Shown: piece by piece, positions 34,001 to 46,000 of the stretch
Position numbering within the stretch: position 1 is the stretch's first letter
How the letters are laid out: the number at the start of each line of letters is the position of its first letter
DNA from: Holothuria scabra
Taxonomy: Eukaryota; Echinodermata; Holothuroidea; Aspidochirotida; Holothuriidae
DNA length: 64,000 bases
Assembly: GCA_037179385.1 (NCBI GenBank)
Contig: CM074195.1
Location: 12,189,887-12,253,886, forward strand
Direction: 5' to 3'
Notes under the pieces: generated by a model
Told to the model about the DNA's origin: nothing
Seen by the model: only the letters and a program-made list of their open reading frames with translations
Databases searched by the model: none
Translations under genes and position numbers: made by a program

Positions 34001-37000
34001 GTATGTGTCTTAGTAGCGATCTGTACAATTGCACTGTAAACGGCCCACCAGCCGCAAACAGCACAACCAAGCCCTATTTTCCTGCATAAATTAAGGAATT
34101 CCCAGCATTCCTACCGTAAAGTTATTTACAGTAGGACTTATGGAATGTTATCATATGACGTCGTTACAAACGTAAACAATTACGCACGTGGTCCCATGCA
34201 TGCAGTAGACTTGCGTGCGTATCCGTTTCTACCACTTAACAAGGGACCATGTTTTGCTCGATGACATCATATGCACACGATCTATTGCAAAATTTGAATT
34301 GCCTCTGCATCGTGATTGATTCAAATACGTTGATTCTGAGCCAGCCAATCACAACTCGCGCCATCGCCTATGGGATTTAGTGTGTGAAAATACCAGACCT
34401 CCGAACGAATTTCCCCAATGAGTTTGCGTTATGACGATCGCACTTCACAGGCTTACATAGCCCGCCTGTGCAGCCGGCCAAGCCCCGTGCTAAATTCACC
34501 AAGAAACGGCAGCACAAATCTCTGCGTACTTGGATTTTTCGGGGGTCTGACCTAAGTGCATTTCATTTGCTGATTATTTCGAAACAAAACGGTAAGGTTT
34601 GGACAAGAAGTGGCAAAATTACGGGGATATTTACATCGGACAGAAACCATAAGATAACGATAATCGAGTCCATTTTTTGCTATCCAAGACCGCTAAAAAT
34701 TAGATCGCTATTTTTACGTGCATCGTAGGGTTGACTTGACAGTACAGTACATTATCGCAACTACAACCCAGTCGGTTCAACGAACAGCGTATGCTTATTC
34801 ATAAAAGTCAACATGGAACGTTCCATTTTATATGATACTGGGCAAACAACAAAATAGCGGGAATTATCTGGTGCTTACAATCGTATTTTTACAGGTTACA
34901 TTTTTTTCCAAATACTGGTACTGCTATAATGAAAAATAATGAAATTTACGGAGGTGTAGCATGATAAAATATTTCGATTAGCTACAGTGGGAAGACTTAT
35001 TCAAATAAACTTTTGTGCCCTAATCATGGTCTCGCTGAGGTTTTATTGCCGTAGAAATACAGGGCTTGGTAACTTTTGTTACAGCTCCCTGCTTGTCTTG
35101 TGGCTTTCTTTTCGCTTTCGCTAATCTCTCAAACATGCCGCTATTTTCTAAAGTTGTGCTTGGGTGTTGCTATTGAAGCATGGAAGTACTTCCGAGGTAG
35201 TACTTCCATGATTGAAGGGATTAGAAGACGAGCACACGAAGTTCTGCCAACGAAAGTAACAATGGGTGCGCCACTTGTCACTCATCATAATGTACTTAAT
35301 TCGGGGAGCTGCCGCGGAATTAATCCGTTCAATCGAACGGCCGATTTTAAATCTCTTTTTACAGTTATTGTTCGAGCGATAAAAGCCACCCCGCGGCGAC
35401 TGAGTTATTGGCAATACAAAAACGGTTAATCTATGAAGAGGAATGAGGCACGAGTAACCGACGAGTCGGTCGGTTAACCGGTTAACCGATTAACCGTCAC
35501 AGCCCTAAACTAAATTAACATCGAGCTTGTCAGCCCATGCCCGGGTACACAAGGCATAGCCAGGCGTGTCAGCGCGTGGTTTAGTAAGATCGAGGACCGA
35601 TTACTAAGTCGTTCGAAAGCTTGCAAACATGGCGCATTGAGTTAGTGTTACGTTCAATTTTTGGAGGCAAAATACACCATTATAACATCGAATCTGGGTG
35701 AACAGCTTATGCAGAAAGGTGGATGCGGTGCCAGAGGTCATCTGTGTAAAGTTTGGTGAGAATGTAGTAATTTGTGAACGGGAGAGATGACGACCCTGGC
35801 CAAGGTCGCCTAGTGATGGGATTTTTTGTGTTAGCAGGGCAAGGGCTGTGATGTGGAGTGAAATGAGCTTAGGCCATGTAACGTAACACACAGCCCTGTT
35901 CAAGGGCTAGCCAGGATTAGGGCCAGTTAAAAAAATTCAGGGGAGTATTCCCCCCTTGGCTTAAAATTTTGAATCTTGGGGGGAGGGGGAGGGGGACTCG
36001 AGCAAAGTCAAATCTTGGAAAAAAATGACACATGCCTTCTCAGGCATAAACCAAAAGTGGTGTTACCCATTAATACCCCCAACCCTTCCTCCTCCATCTC
36101 TTCCTACTGCAAGTACAATTCCAAGTTAGCCAGTTTGACCTTTTGACCATTTACTAGTAATCGTCACAAGTTCACAACCAGACCTTGTCTATCAGCACTG
36201 ATTCTGGATACAGGAAAGCTCTGATACAGGAAAGCTCATGTTTTCTCCATAGACAATATTTAGCAGAGCTAAGCTTGAAGATACACTGGGCCAACACAAG
36301 GCAGCAAGTGACCTTACTCAAATAAGCCCAGGCTATATACTTTACTTGAGGTCCCAAGCCTAGAGTTTGTATCAACTATGGCGAAATAATCCATTATAAG
36401 CTACAGCTACAATTTTACACAACCTTTAAGTTATTCAACTCTCTTTTAAGGTTGATTATAAGGTTTCGCCAGTTTAACATGCATCTAAAATTCTGACATT
36501 GTGGTTTAAAAAGTTCAAGTCTCCAATCATCCAAGCCCTTTCAAATTTCAATGCCACTGTGGTACACACTAAATGTGGAAGCTACTGTAGGCTGCAGTCT
36601 TAGAAGCAAACCCCATCGTGAAAATTACAGGACGCCAAAATTTTGTTGTTGGCATTTATTTCTCAAAACATGTGTGAGGCATGTGTAAAATACTTTAAAT
36701 TTGCCCTTACTAACATTTTCAAAACTTTTACTATGCTACTTTTGATATACCATAAATTTTTCTTAGTTGCTGGTACCAGTTCACACTCCATCCTAACGTA
36801 TTGTCTATATGAATACTTGGAAAGCCTAGCCTGTAACGTTAAAAGTCACCTTCAGGTTGAAAGCAGCCACATGCAAACTGTACACAGAGTTTACGTTGTA
36901 CCACCAGTGTCTAGCTCTCTCAGCACAACATAACTACTGTTTTTTTTAAAACTAAACTAGACACAGTGTATGCATGAAACGTTCTTGGGATTTACGTACG

Positions 37001-40000
37001 GAACGTACTTCCATTAGTCATTGCATTACTGTATGACTTAGTGTGTGCAATTGGTGAGCTTGACTATTCTGAATATTCTTTGTGCAGGATTCCTGAATCC
37101 CGCAATCCCGCTGCTAATGCAAACCCTGGTAGGAGGCTAGAAGCAACGTTACTTGGAGAAGTGCATGTGCGGAATGATGATCGTTGACACTTATGTTGTG
37201 GTACAAAAGGAGACACGCTCAAAATTTTTTGGTGAAATGTCTGCTTGTCTAACTGACAGTATGCAAGAAATAACAATGCAAGGGACAATTGGGACAGCTA
37301 TATTAGGATTATTTTGTGCTGCAACTTGACTTGTAACATGGATTTGACCATGAAGTTTGTAGACTAGGTCTGAAGTCTACATTGTAAAGTGCATGTAAGC
37401 GTCCACAGCTACAAGCACGTACGAAATTCTGCATGCACCTGTGCATGCGTGCACCCGGGTGAATCGAACCCTGTGTGTAATATAAGCTTTGGTACTCTGC
37501 ATTGTTTGAATAAGCTGTCAATCAAAGAGCTGAGCCAATTGAGAATTTCGGTACCCCCGTACCAAAACTGTAGTTTGGGGTGAGAGGTTTAGCCCTTTAG
37601 ATGGCGGTCCCGGGAGCAGGATTGCGAGTGCCTGCCTTGTTACCTCTGAGCACTAGTAGAAAAGTGAAGGCGAAGTTTGCCGGTGTTAATCCACACTCAC
37701 TCTGGCATAGGATCTTCGATGAGCCAAATGATTCGGGCCTGGACTTCAGGGCATCTTATGGGGCCTTGACCCTCCTTTGTCCTTCAACCTGTTATGTTAT
37801 GTTATAATATTCTGCCTATATACTGATAAGTATACTGCCTATCGAAAGAAGAAGAAGAATGATAGCTCTAATCCCTAACCAAGAATACAATGGAGAATAC
37901 AATCAAGAAACACCTTGTTAAACAGTGTGCATCAACCCTTGCACACCCAGATGAAAAATGGCTGTTCATATAAATCTACTTCAGTTAAATAAAACAGCAC
38001 ACCTACCACATTCCTCAATTTTCCAAGGAGTGTGATTTGTAACACACTTGGAATTTGGAAAATCTAAAACTCAAGGCCTACTAGCGACAAAGTACAACAA
38101 ATGACTTTTTATTAACGTCATTTATACCTTCCAGAAATATGGAAAGTAATAACTCATGACTAATTTTTAACGTAAAGATACCCATTTGGTGCTTAAAAAT
38201 GTCAAAAACACTTAGCATATTTAATTCTTTAAAAAGGTCAGCAGTGTTAGCCCTAAAGTGGGAGGAAGTAATTAGACAAATGGCCCTTTTTTGCAGTACG
38301 TAAAGTCTTTTAAGATAAGAATGGAAGGTGTTTCCCCAAGCAATGGTACAATAGGATAAATGAGGGAAGATAAAGAGTATTGTATAGAGAAAGCAAGACC
38401 CAACGAGGTACAAGATGCTTGATTTTATGTAGGACTCCTATAGCCACACTCGAAACTGGCATACGGAAATGTACCCCAGCAAATTTGGCGTACGGCGTAC
38501 TGGGCTGCTACAGGGAAAATTGCAACAGTTGGCATACAATTGGTGTGGCATATAATTTCAAACACCTCCACCTTGGCGTGATTCTTTGGCTTATGGCAAA
38601 TGTACTTTCCGGTGTGGGCCTATAGTCTTAGAGATTTTGTTACATAATAAGTCAAGTTAGTCAACGTGGCATTTCCAAGTCAAGGGAGGATCTATGAGTA
38701 GCCCTAAGAACTTAACAGAATCGGATTGATTAATAATAGAACCATCAGTGCAAACACTTATGTCGGGTGATTTCTTCCTAGTAGACTGGAATAGCATGAA
38801 ATGCGTCTTGTTGACGTTCAGAGACAGTTTGTTTTCTTTGAACCAGTGACACACACTAGCAAGCTCGGCATTGGTATAGGGACATTAGGGACATTAAAAG
38901 TGGGATCATGTGTTCTAAATAAGATACTAGTGTCATCTGCGAATAGTACAAATTTAAACTTATTGAAAAAAAAGGGGAAGATCATTGATGTAGATAAGGA
39001 ATAACAGGCGACCTAAAATAGACCCCTGGCGTACACCACAGGATATATCTTTGAAAGACGAAGAACAGTTATTAATGCATACAAGTTGCTTACGATCAGA
39101 TAAATTAACTTGCAAACCAATCATGAGCTATACCTCTAATTCCATAATAATTAAGTTTGCATAATAGAATGCTATGATTAACGGTATCAAAGGCCTTAGA
39201 TAAGTCCACTAAAGAGTAAGGGGACATTGGTTGGACTTAAAAAATTTTTTCACTCCCTTTTGTAACGAAAAAAGGGGCAATATCATTTCTTCACAGTGGA
39301 GCTAGTGAACCAACATTGCCACTTTGTGGATATTGGTGGACTTAAAACTTTTTTCACACATTTTTGGTAAAATTGCACAATAAGCCTAGCCTAGGCTTAT
39401 GTTATTTCCTGCGGAGGAGCTGGTTTAGCTGACATAGCCATTAAGGAGGTATTGGTTGGACTAAGAACTTTTCACAAAAATTTAATAAAGATCAAGCATG
39501 TAGGACTATCGTAATGATGAATAGTTCTCAAATTATTCGTTAGGGGATTTGAAGATGGAGCCATACATTTCAAGGGTAATTTGGTCGTGGCTGGGTATTC
39601 TATAATTACTCCACAATACAACCAGTACTTTTCAAAATGTAGATATATGATGATATATTTCAGGTTCCCACAGTCATCATTACTACTTTCTCCAAATGGC
39701 CATTATGCGTCAGTGCTGTACAGTACTCTCTGCATACAGAAGGTGGTCAAAAATGATGTCATAATAGCCCACTCAGATGGCTTTGATTATTCATCACTGT
39801 TAAATAGTGCAGATCTATGGGTATGTGCTGATGTGAATATGCCACATACTGAAACTGGGCAAGTAATCAGTGATCAAGCATCATTGTCATGAAAGCTTGC
39901 TTATGAACTATGATGCAAAAATTTTTGGTTCCTAGTTTATTCATAGCACTACCTGTAATGTTTCAAATTCATAGCACAAATGTTTCCAGCAGAAAAGTGG

Positions 40001-43000
40001 TAAATAAAGATTATTTTTTGGTGATTGCTTCCCTCCATTATAATGCAGAGTTCTTTTTGATTCCTTGCGGAAGGCAGGCAAGGAATCTATGCGATGGTGA
40101 TGTCGTGTGTATGTGTGTGTGTGCGTGCGTGTGTGTGTGTGTATGTGACGCTTTGGCTTGTAAACACGATATCTCAAGAAGGGTAAGTGTGACTAACCTC
40201 GTATTTGGTGTGTAGGTTGGTCATATTGAATAGATGATCCGTATTGTTTTTGGTGGAGATCAAAGGTCATTTGGTGTCACGAGAGGTCAAAAGTTCAAAA
40301 CTTTTTAAACACTATATCTCAAGAACGGTACATGTGACTATGCTCATATTTGGTGTGTGGATTGGTCATATTGAGTAGATGATCCCTTTCGATTGTCGTG
40401 GAGGTCAAAGGTCATTTGGGGTCATGAGAGGTCAATAGGTAAATTCCTTAGAAATTGGTTGTAAACACGGTATCTCAAGAAGGGTAAGTGTGACTAATCT
40501 CATATTTGGTGTGTGCATTGACCATATTGAGTAGATGATCCCTATTGTTTTTGGCGGAGATCAAAGGTCATTTGGGGTCACGAGAGGTCAATAGGTAAAT
40601 TCCTTAGAAATTGCTTGTAAACAGGGTATCTCAAGAAGGGTAATTGTGACTAATCTCATATTTGGGTGTGTGCATTGGCCATATTGAGTAGATGATCCCT
40701 ATCGATTTTCGTGGAGATCAAAGGTCATTTGGGGTCACGAGAGGTCAAAAGGTCAAAACTTCGTAAACACGATATCTCGAGAACGGTACACGTGACTATG
40801 CTCATATTTGGTGTGGGGGTTGGTCATATTGAGTAAATGATCCCTATTGTTTTTGGTGGAGATCAAAGGTCATTTGGGGTCACGAGAGGTCAAAAGGTCA
40901 AAACTTCGTAAACACGATAACTCGAGAACGGTACATGTGACTAAGCTCATATTTGGTACGTGAATTGGTCATATTGAGTAGATGATCCCTTTCGATTTTC
41001 GTGGAGGTCTAAAGGTCATTTGGGGTCACGAGAGGTCAATAGGTAAATTCCTTAGAAATTGCTTCTAAACACAGTATCTCAAGAAGGGTAATTGTGACTA
41101 ATCTCATATTTGGTGTGTGCATTGGCCATATTGGGGTCACGAGAGGTCAAAAGGTCAAAACTTTGTAAACACGATATCTCAAGAACGGTACATGTGACTA
41201 TGCTCATATTTGGCGAATGTGTTGGCCATATTGAGTAGATGTTCCCTATTGTTTTTGGTGGTGGTCAAAGGTCATTTGGGGTCATGAGAGGTCAAATGGT
41301 CAAAACTTCGTAAACACTGTATCTCAAGAACGGTACATGTGACTGTGCTCACATTTAGTGCGTGGATTGGTCATATTTAGTAGATGATCCCTATTGATTT
41401 TCCCAAAGGTCAAAGTTCATTTGAAGTCAGCATGTTCAAAGCCTGACAAGCTTTCCTGCACAGTCTTTCAAGAAAGGTCACTTGTAGGGTCCTGTAACTT
41501 GTCATGTAGGTGGCACATAGTGAATACATGGTCCCAGAAGTTTTTAGTGGAGGTCAAATGTCATTTGGGTTCATGACGGGCAAGGGGGATCTCAATGTAG
41601 GAAGATTGGATGCCTTGCATGTTTACTTTGTGGGCACATTATGGAGCCCTGTTAATTGAAAAACATTGCAAAGCAATGTCAATGTGAAAAAAGGCCTTAC
41701 ATTTCAGCAGCAAGGAATCACTAAGCCTTTTGGCTTTCTGGTTCTTCTTTCTACTGATGTAAATAGATTTTAGGGGTCAAAGGTTCAGCCCCAGTGCACA
41801 ATCCAATCAAAGATGGCTGTTTGTGGGATTTGACATGTGACCAAAACACTTTTTTTTCACAGCACACCATTGTAGCAAAGCTAATGCCTATCTCACACTC
41901 TTTCGACCCTCACAGTATTCTTCAACCCTTACGGTGTATTCTTCTTCTGTCCTAACACTGCCTCCTTTGTTAATAAAATTGAGCAAATTTAACATACTGT
42001 AGGGCTGCTAGGTTTGTCTGTAATGACTAACTGTGCTCAAATAAGTTTTTCTGAAATGTTAAGGGGTTTAGGGTGGGATTACCTCAAGATTGAAGGTCTT
42101 TAAATAGGCTGGGCCTCCTGGTCTCCTGGTCTTGCCAATTGTCAACCTCCTACAAACCTTCTGGCTGCCTTGTAGGCACCACAACTCAAAAAGCTTCATA
42201 ACCATCCAACAAACAAACAAGGACTGCCATAAACTCAGCTTCTTTCCTCACACTATCAGGGATTGGAACCTTCTCCCCCAGGATATTAATGACCTCCAAG
42301 AGCTCAAGTTGTTCAAGACCTCTGCCTTGAGGTTCCTCATGGATGGGAGGATTTATACTCAGGGTTGTCACCACGCCCGTCGGCGCCGGTCGGGACTAAC
42401 CGGCACTGGACATTGCTGACTGGTACAACACCTAAAATGCAAGGCTTCCGACCGGCACAAAAATGATCTTTTATACTGAAAAATAATGGAACTGACATTA
42501 GCCTATAGCCGAAAAATTCAATGGGTCAAAAATGAGGTGGATTCCATGGGGGTAGGGTGAGGTACAAATATTGAGTCAGATGTTTAGCCGGCACTCAAAT
42601 TGGGCTGGTGACAACCGTGTTAATACTTCTCATCCACATCGATCTCCTTTAACTTCACTTGAAGTGTTACACAGTATCTATCCAGATCCATGCAACAGCC
42701 CTAGTGCAAGGACAGAGTGACAGTACACTAGCCATAACAGTCCTTGTTTTCTGATGGAATAGCATGGTTGTACAGTAGCTGCTACTGTAAGAGATGAGAA
42801 ACCTTACTTGGTATGAATGACTTTTCTTGAACAGCCAAGAATATAGGTCTAACTCTGCCCTGGTTCAATTCAAGGGAATCTCATTCCAAATCCTTCAGCA
42901 TGGATTTTTCACTGCTGGTGCAGTGTTACCATTTTTAACAAATCTTGCTACAAGACTTTTACAAAACTTTCTTCAACTTTTATGAGCATGAATTCATGAA

Positions 43001-46000
43001 GGACACTGTTTACACAAGGTTTGAGCGTATATCTGTCAGAGATGCATAGCTGCCTCGCAGGAATTCAAGATTTGGTTTCTGTTTTTTAATCTTTCTTTTA
43101 CAATCTGAAGCAGATTTTCAACACAGAGATACCTGAGCCCCACTTTAAAAAAGAAAATTTAAGGCAAGATTGAAGCGGTGCAGCAATGGATTACATGTGA
43201 TTTGTGACATGAAAATAATAAAAAATCACTATTAACGATCATTTGATCCGTGATTAGTTATGGATTAATCAATAATCGCTTAGAGCCCTAGGAATTTTAA
43301 AATGGAATGTGCTTCCTCAAAAACCAGTTCAAAATAGAATTTAAGGGGCCAGTTTCCAACCTATTGGTTCAAGTTGAGCCAGCCATGGCCTTTTTCCAGT
43401 TGTGGCTCACTTGCTTGTATTGCCCCAATTGTTTCATTACAAAGTCTGCACAAGTTATGATGTACATATGATGAACTCCTATGTGTAATGAGTGAATTGC
43501 ATTCAAACCCGCAAAGATGCTGTCAGTGCGTCACAAGATGAGATCTCCTTTCCGTTCAAGCACTAACATATAGAGTACATAAACACTAGCACTACAGTAT
43601 GTTGGGAAGTACCACGTGGATGCATATTGAGTGCTACTTAGATACTGTAGCATGCATGCTCTATGCAGGCCCTGGTTCTGTGTGTACTTACGTGCGACCT
43701 AGCTTTGGTCCTGAATGCACTTGTACAGTGTAGGGTTATGTTCATATGCATCTTCAGTCCAGTCTGATCTTTTGAATGTATCATACTTGTTTGCATACAT
43801 CTCATGGGCATGAAATACGACCAAGCATTGAGTACCAACAAAGTGTCAAAATGTGGGAAAAAGAAAACACTTTTCACGATTTGGAATAAGTCTGTTTGCC
43901 CCTTTGGCAGAAATTCCCTCTTGCTCCTCAGCAATGGAACCTTGGATTTTTTTCTTGATTAAGTGTGTGACCTTGGCACTTCAAAAAATCCTGTGTTAAC
44001 TTTGTACTGTATGTTGTGAACAGGTAATGATTTTGTTACCATAACAATTTTGTTCAATAGTGAGCATGGAAAAAAATCTGATCAATTGAGACTGTCCAAA
44101 ACTTTGCCTGGTGTGTGCAAAAGAAATTTAAACAACAATTTACAATATAATCACAAAGCTATATATTTTACTTAAAACAGGAAATTGGAAGATCTCAGTG
44201 TTGATGAAATAATGGCTGGTGGACTGGGGTCTTCAAGTGAGTCAGGGGATGAAGCAGAAGATGTTTCCAAACCTCAAGAAAAGCCAGCAAGAAAATCCAA
44301 GATGCCTAGGTTGGTAATTACTGAATGTTGACTTATCTTAACATCCCAAGCTGTTGTGAAATATTGTGGTCACATGGCTTATCTGTTTCAGGGTTTTGGT
44401 CTGTAAGTCTGTCTGTCTGTTACCATTAAAGTCTCTGCCATTCGCACATCATGTAATCGATCTTAATGAAACTTGGACACAATGATCCCAGAGGCCATCC
44501 AGTGAATTATTGTAGTGCGCCGCACTACAATATTGGCATTTACTGGCCGACTGAAAATTTCTTTTGTGAAGCCTGTTATGGCCCACAACTCATTTCCCTG
44601 CGCGTACCGTAACTTAGTTCGTACAAATATCCATGCTCTACCCTTTAACAATAGCAGTAAGTGCAATCTGTGGCCGTCTTTAAACAAAAATCAACTTCAG
44701 AAAAGCAAATACTACACTTACAAGGCTGATTTAAGGAGTTAGCTTCATGAAAGAGCATTGCGGATAAATTTCCAGAAAACGTGATGTAATATGGTTCGGC
44801 CTTTTCACACTGAAGTGATAAGCCTGGAGAATCAATCGCTGCTTCCAAATTGGTATACGTAACACGGCGCCATTGCGTCCACTATCGTTGAACAGTATCA
44901 AGACGTTATTGTACAGTATCTTCATCTAGCTACTACGGAGCAGGGTATTGCCAATTCCCTGTACGGAACGAATAGGCTTTACTGCATTGGATTAAGCGAC
45001 TTGTGCTGTAGTTCTATTATCATGCTTTATTTCAGTGGTAAAAGCAGAAGCTATTTTGACAGCAGTCTGACCGAAACGTTTGACAGCATGCATGTAGCAT
45101 GCATTGCGAATTAACGAAACACGGATGTTAAAACACACAGCGTCAACAGTTATTCGGCCTTCCACGAGACAGTTGTCATATGCATGCAGCGGTGCAGTCA
45201 GAGAGCTTGAGAGGGCGTCATTATTTAACATAAAGAACGGTGAAAGAGGAGTCGAGAACCGATAAAACCATTTCAGGCAGGAGTAAGCAACACAACAGAG
45301 CATAACGTATGGCTAAGTAGGCTACTCAGCACGAGTCCTTGAACGGGACTATGCTTCGTCCACTTCATTTTACTCCACACTAGACTGTATACGGAGTAGG
45401 TCCTACCGTTAAGCGCAGTACACGGTCTTGTTCAAGGACTACTCAGCACTTGCTTCATTGTTGGCAAATATGCTTCAAAATAAAGCTAGTGACTGACTAT
45501 TAGCATAGAAGGTCCGGATTTACTCCATCATTGGTTACTCTTCTATGATTTCTTTATGCGTCCAGCCAAGGAGCTGGGAGACAAGTGGTCCATCTTTGTA
45601 CTATCAAGAAATAGGGTTGAGAGGAGTGGCCAAAAAGAAACAACAGCCCCTCTTCCCGCCATGAACAAATCCTAAAGTTCAAATAAAAACTGGGCTACTG
45701 TACTAACTGAAAAGACATCTCTAACACGCACTACAATTCTGCGTATTTGCAAGCAAATGCAGTTCTAGTTATCCTTGTTGTCAACTAAAGGTCAAAGGTC
45801 ATTTATGGATCATATTGGATTTTTGGTTTCGATGAAAGAGAAACCTGTGCATTCATGATGGCGTGTGTGTGTCTGTATGTGTGGGTTTGTCTTTGTGTAA
45901 AACAGAGGACCTAAACAATAGACTTCCAGGTCCTCGGTAGTAAATTCAAAAGATTTCTCAAGTCCTCGGTTGTCTAACAATAGACAGTCTATTGTGAAGG

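Larger units (their letters stand above)
25677..37473 (+). mobile_element. hAT-like family 1, copy 2, inserted in the MITE
   Basis: Ends CAGTGTTCGATTTA and, inverted, CAGGGTTCGATTCA. Perfect 8-bp duplication TGTGTAAT at 25669-25676 and 37474-37481. Own sequence is 25677-25969, 32615-32693 and 35919-37473 (about 1.9 kb); the rest is two later insertions. Both ends carry CTACATGCAC / GTGCATGTAG subterminal words. No transposase seen. Confidence 0.9.
25491..37600 (-). mobile_element. TTAA MITE family, copy B, inserted in the SINE and itself split
   Basis: Left part 25491-25676 begins TTAAAGGCCTATTTCTCTCACC; right part 37474-37600 ends GGGGTGAGAGGTTTAGCCCTTTAG, where the outer TTAA has become TTAG. 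Joined, the parts follow copy A (15208-15513) in the opposite orientation. The inner break is at TGTGTAAT. Confidence 0.88.
25181..37802 (+). mobile_element. SINE family 1, copy 2, split by a 12-kb nest
   Basis: Left half 25181-25490 starts TGGGTGGAGATAGCTCGGTGG with a B box GATCAAATCC. Right half 37601-37802 continues ATGGCGGTCCCGGGAGCAGG and ends in GTTATGTTATGTTATAA. Copy 1 at 23376-23957 has the two halves joined around GACGTTAAATGGCGG, showing that the interruption is at a TTAA. Everything between is a chain of later insertions. It is the oldest layer of the nest in intron 1. Confidence 0.88.

Noticed and set aside
35076..35429. 117-codon ORF on the + strand inside the nested hAT.
   Set aside because: No family resemblance, no transposase motif, and an overlapping ORF of similar length on the other strand.
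32699..35903. Two ORFs on opposite strands both starting [17 protein letters not shown].
   Set aside because: By-product of the ~80-bp inverted ends of the Mutator-like element, not a gene pair.
39581..39892. 103-codon ORF in intron 1.
   Set aside because: No recognisable domain, and splice context or promoter is lacking. Treated as chance.
44465..45310. Dense overlapping ORFs on both strands at the start of intron 2.
   Set aside because: Similar lengths on both strands and no domain similarity; looks like chance in a moderately GC-rich patch.
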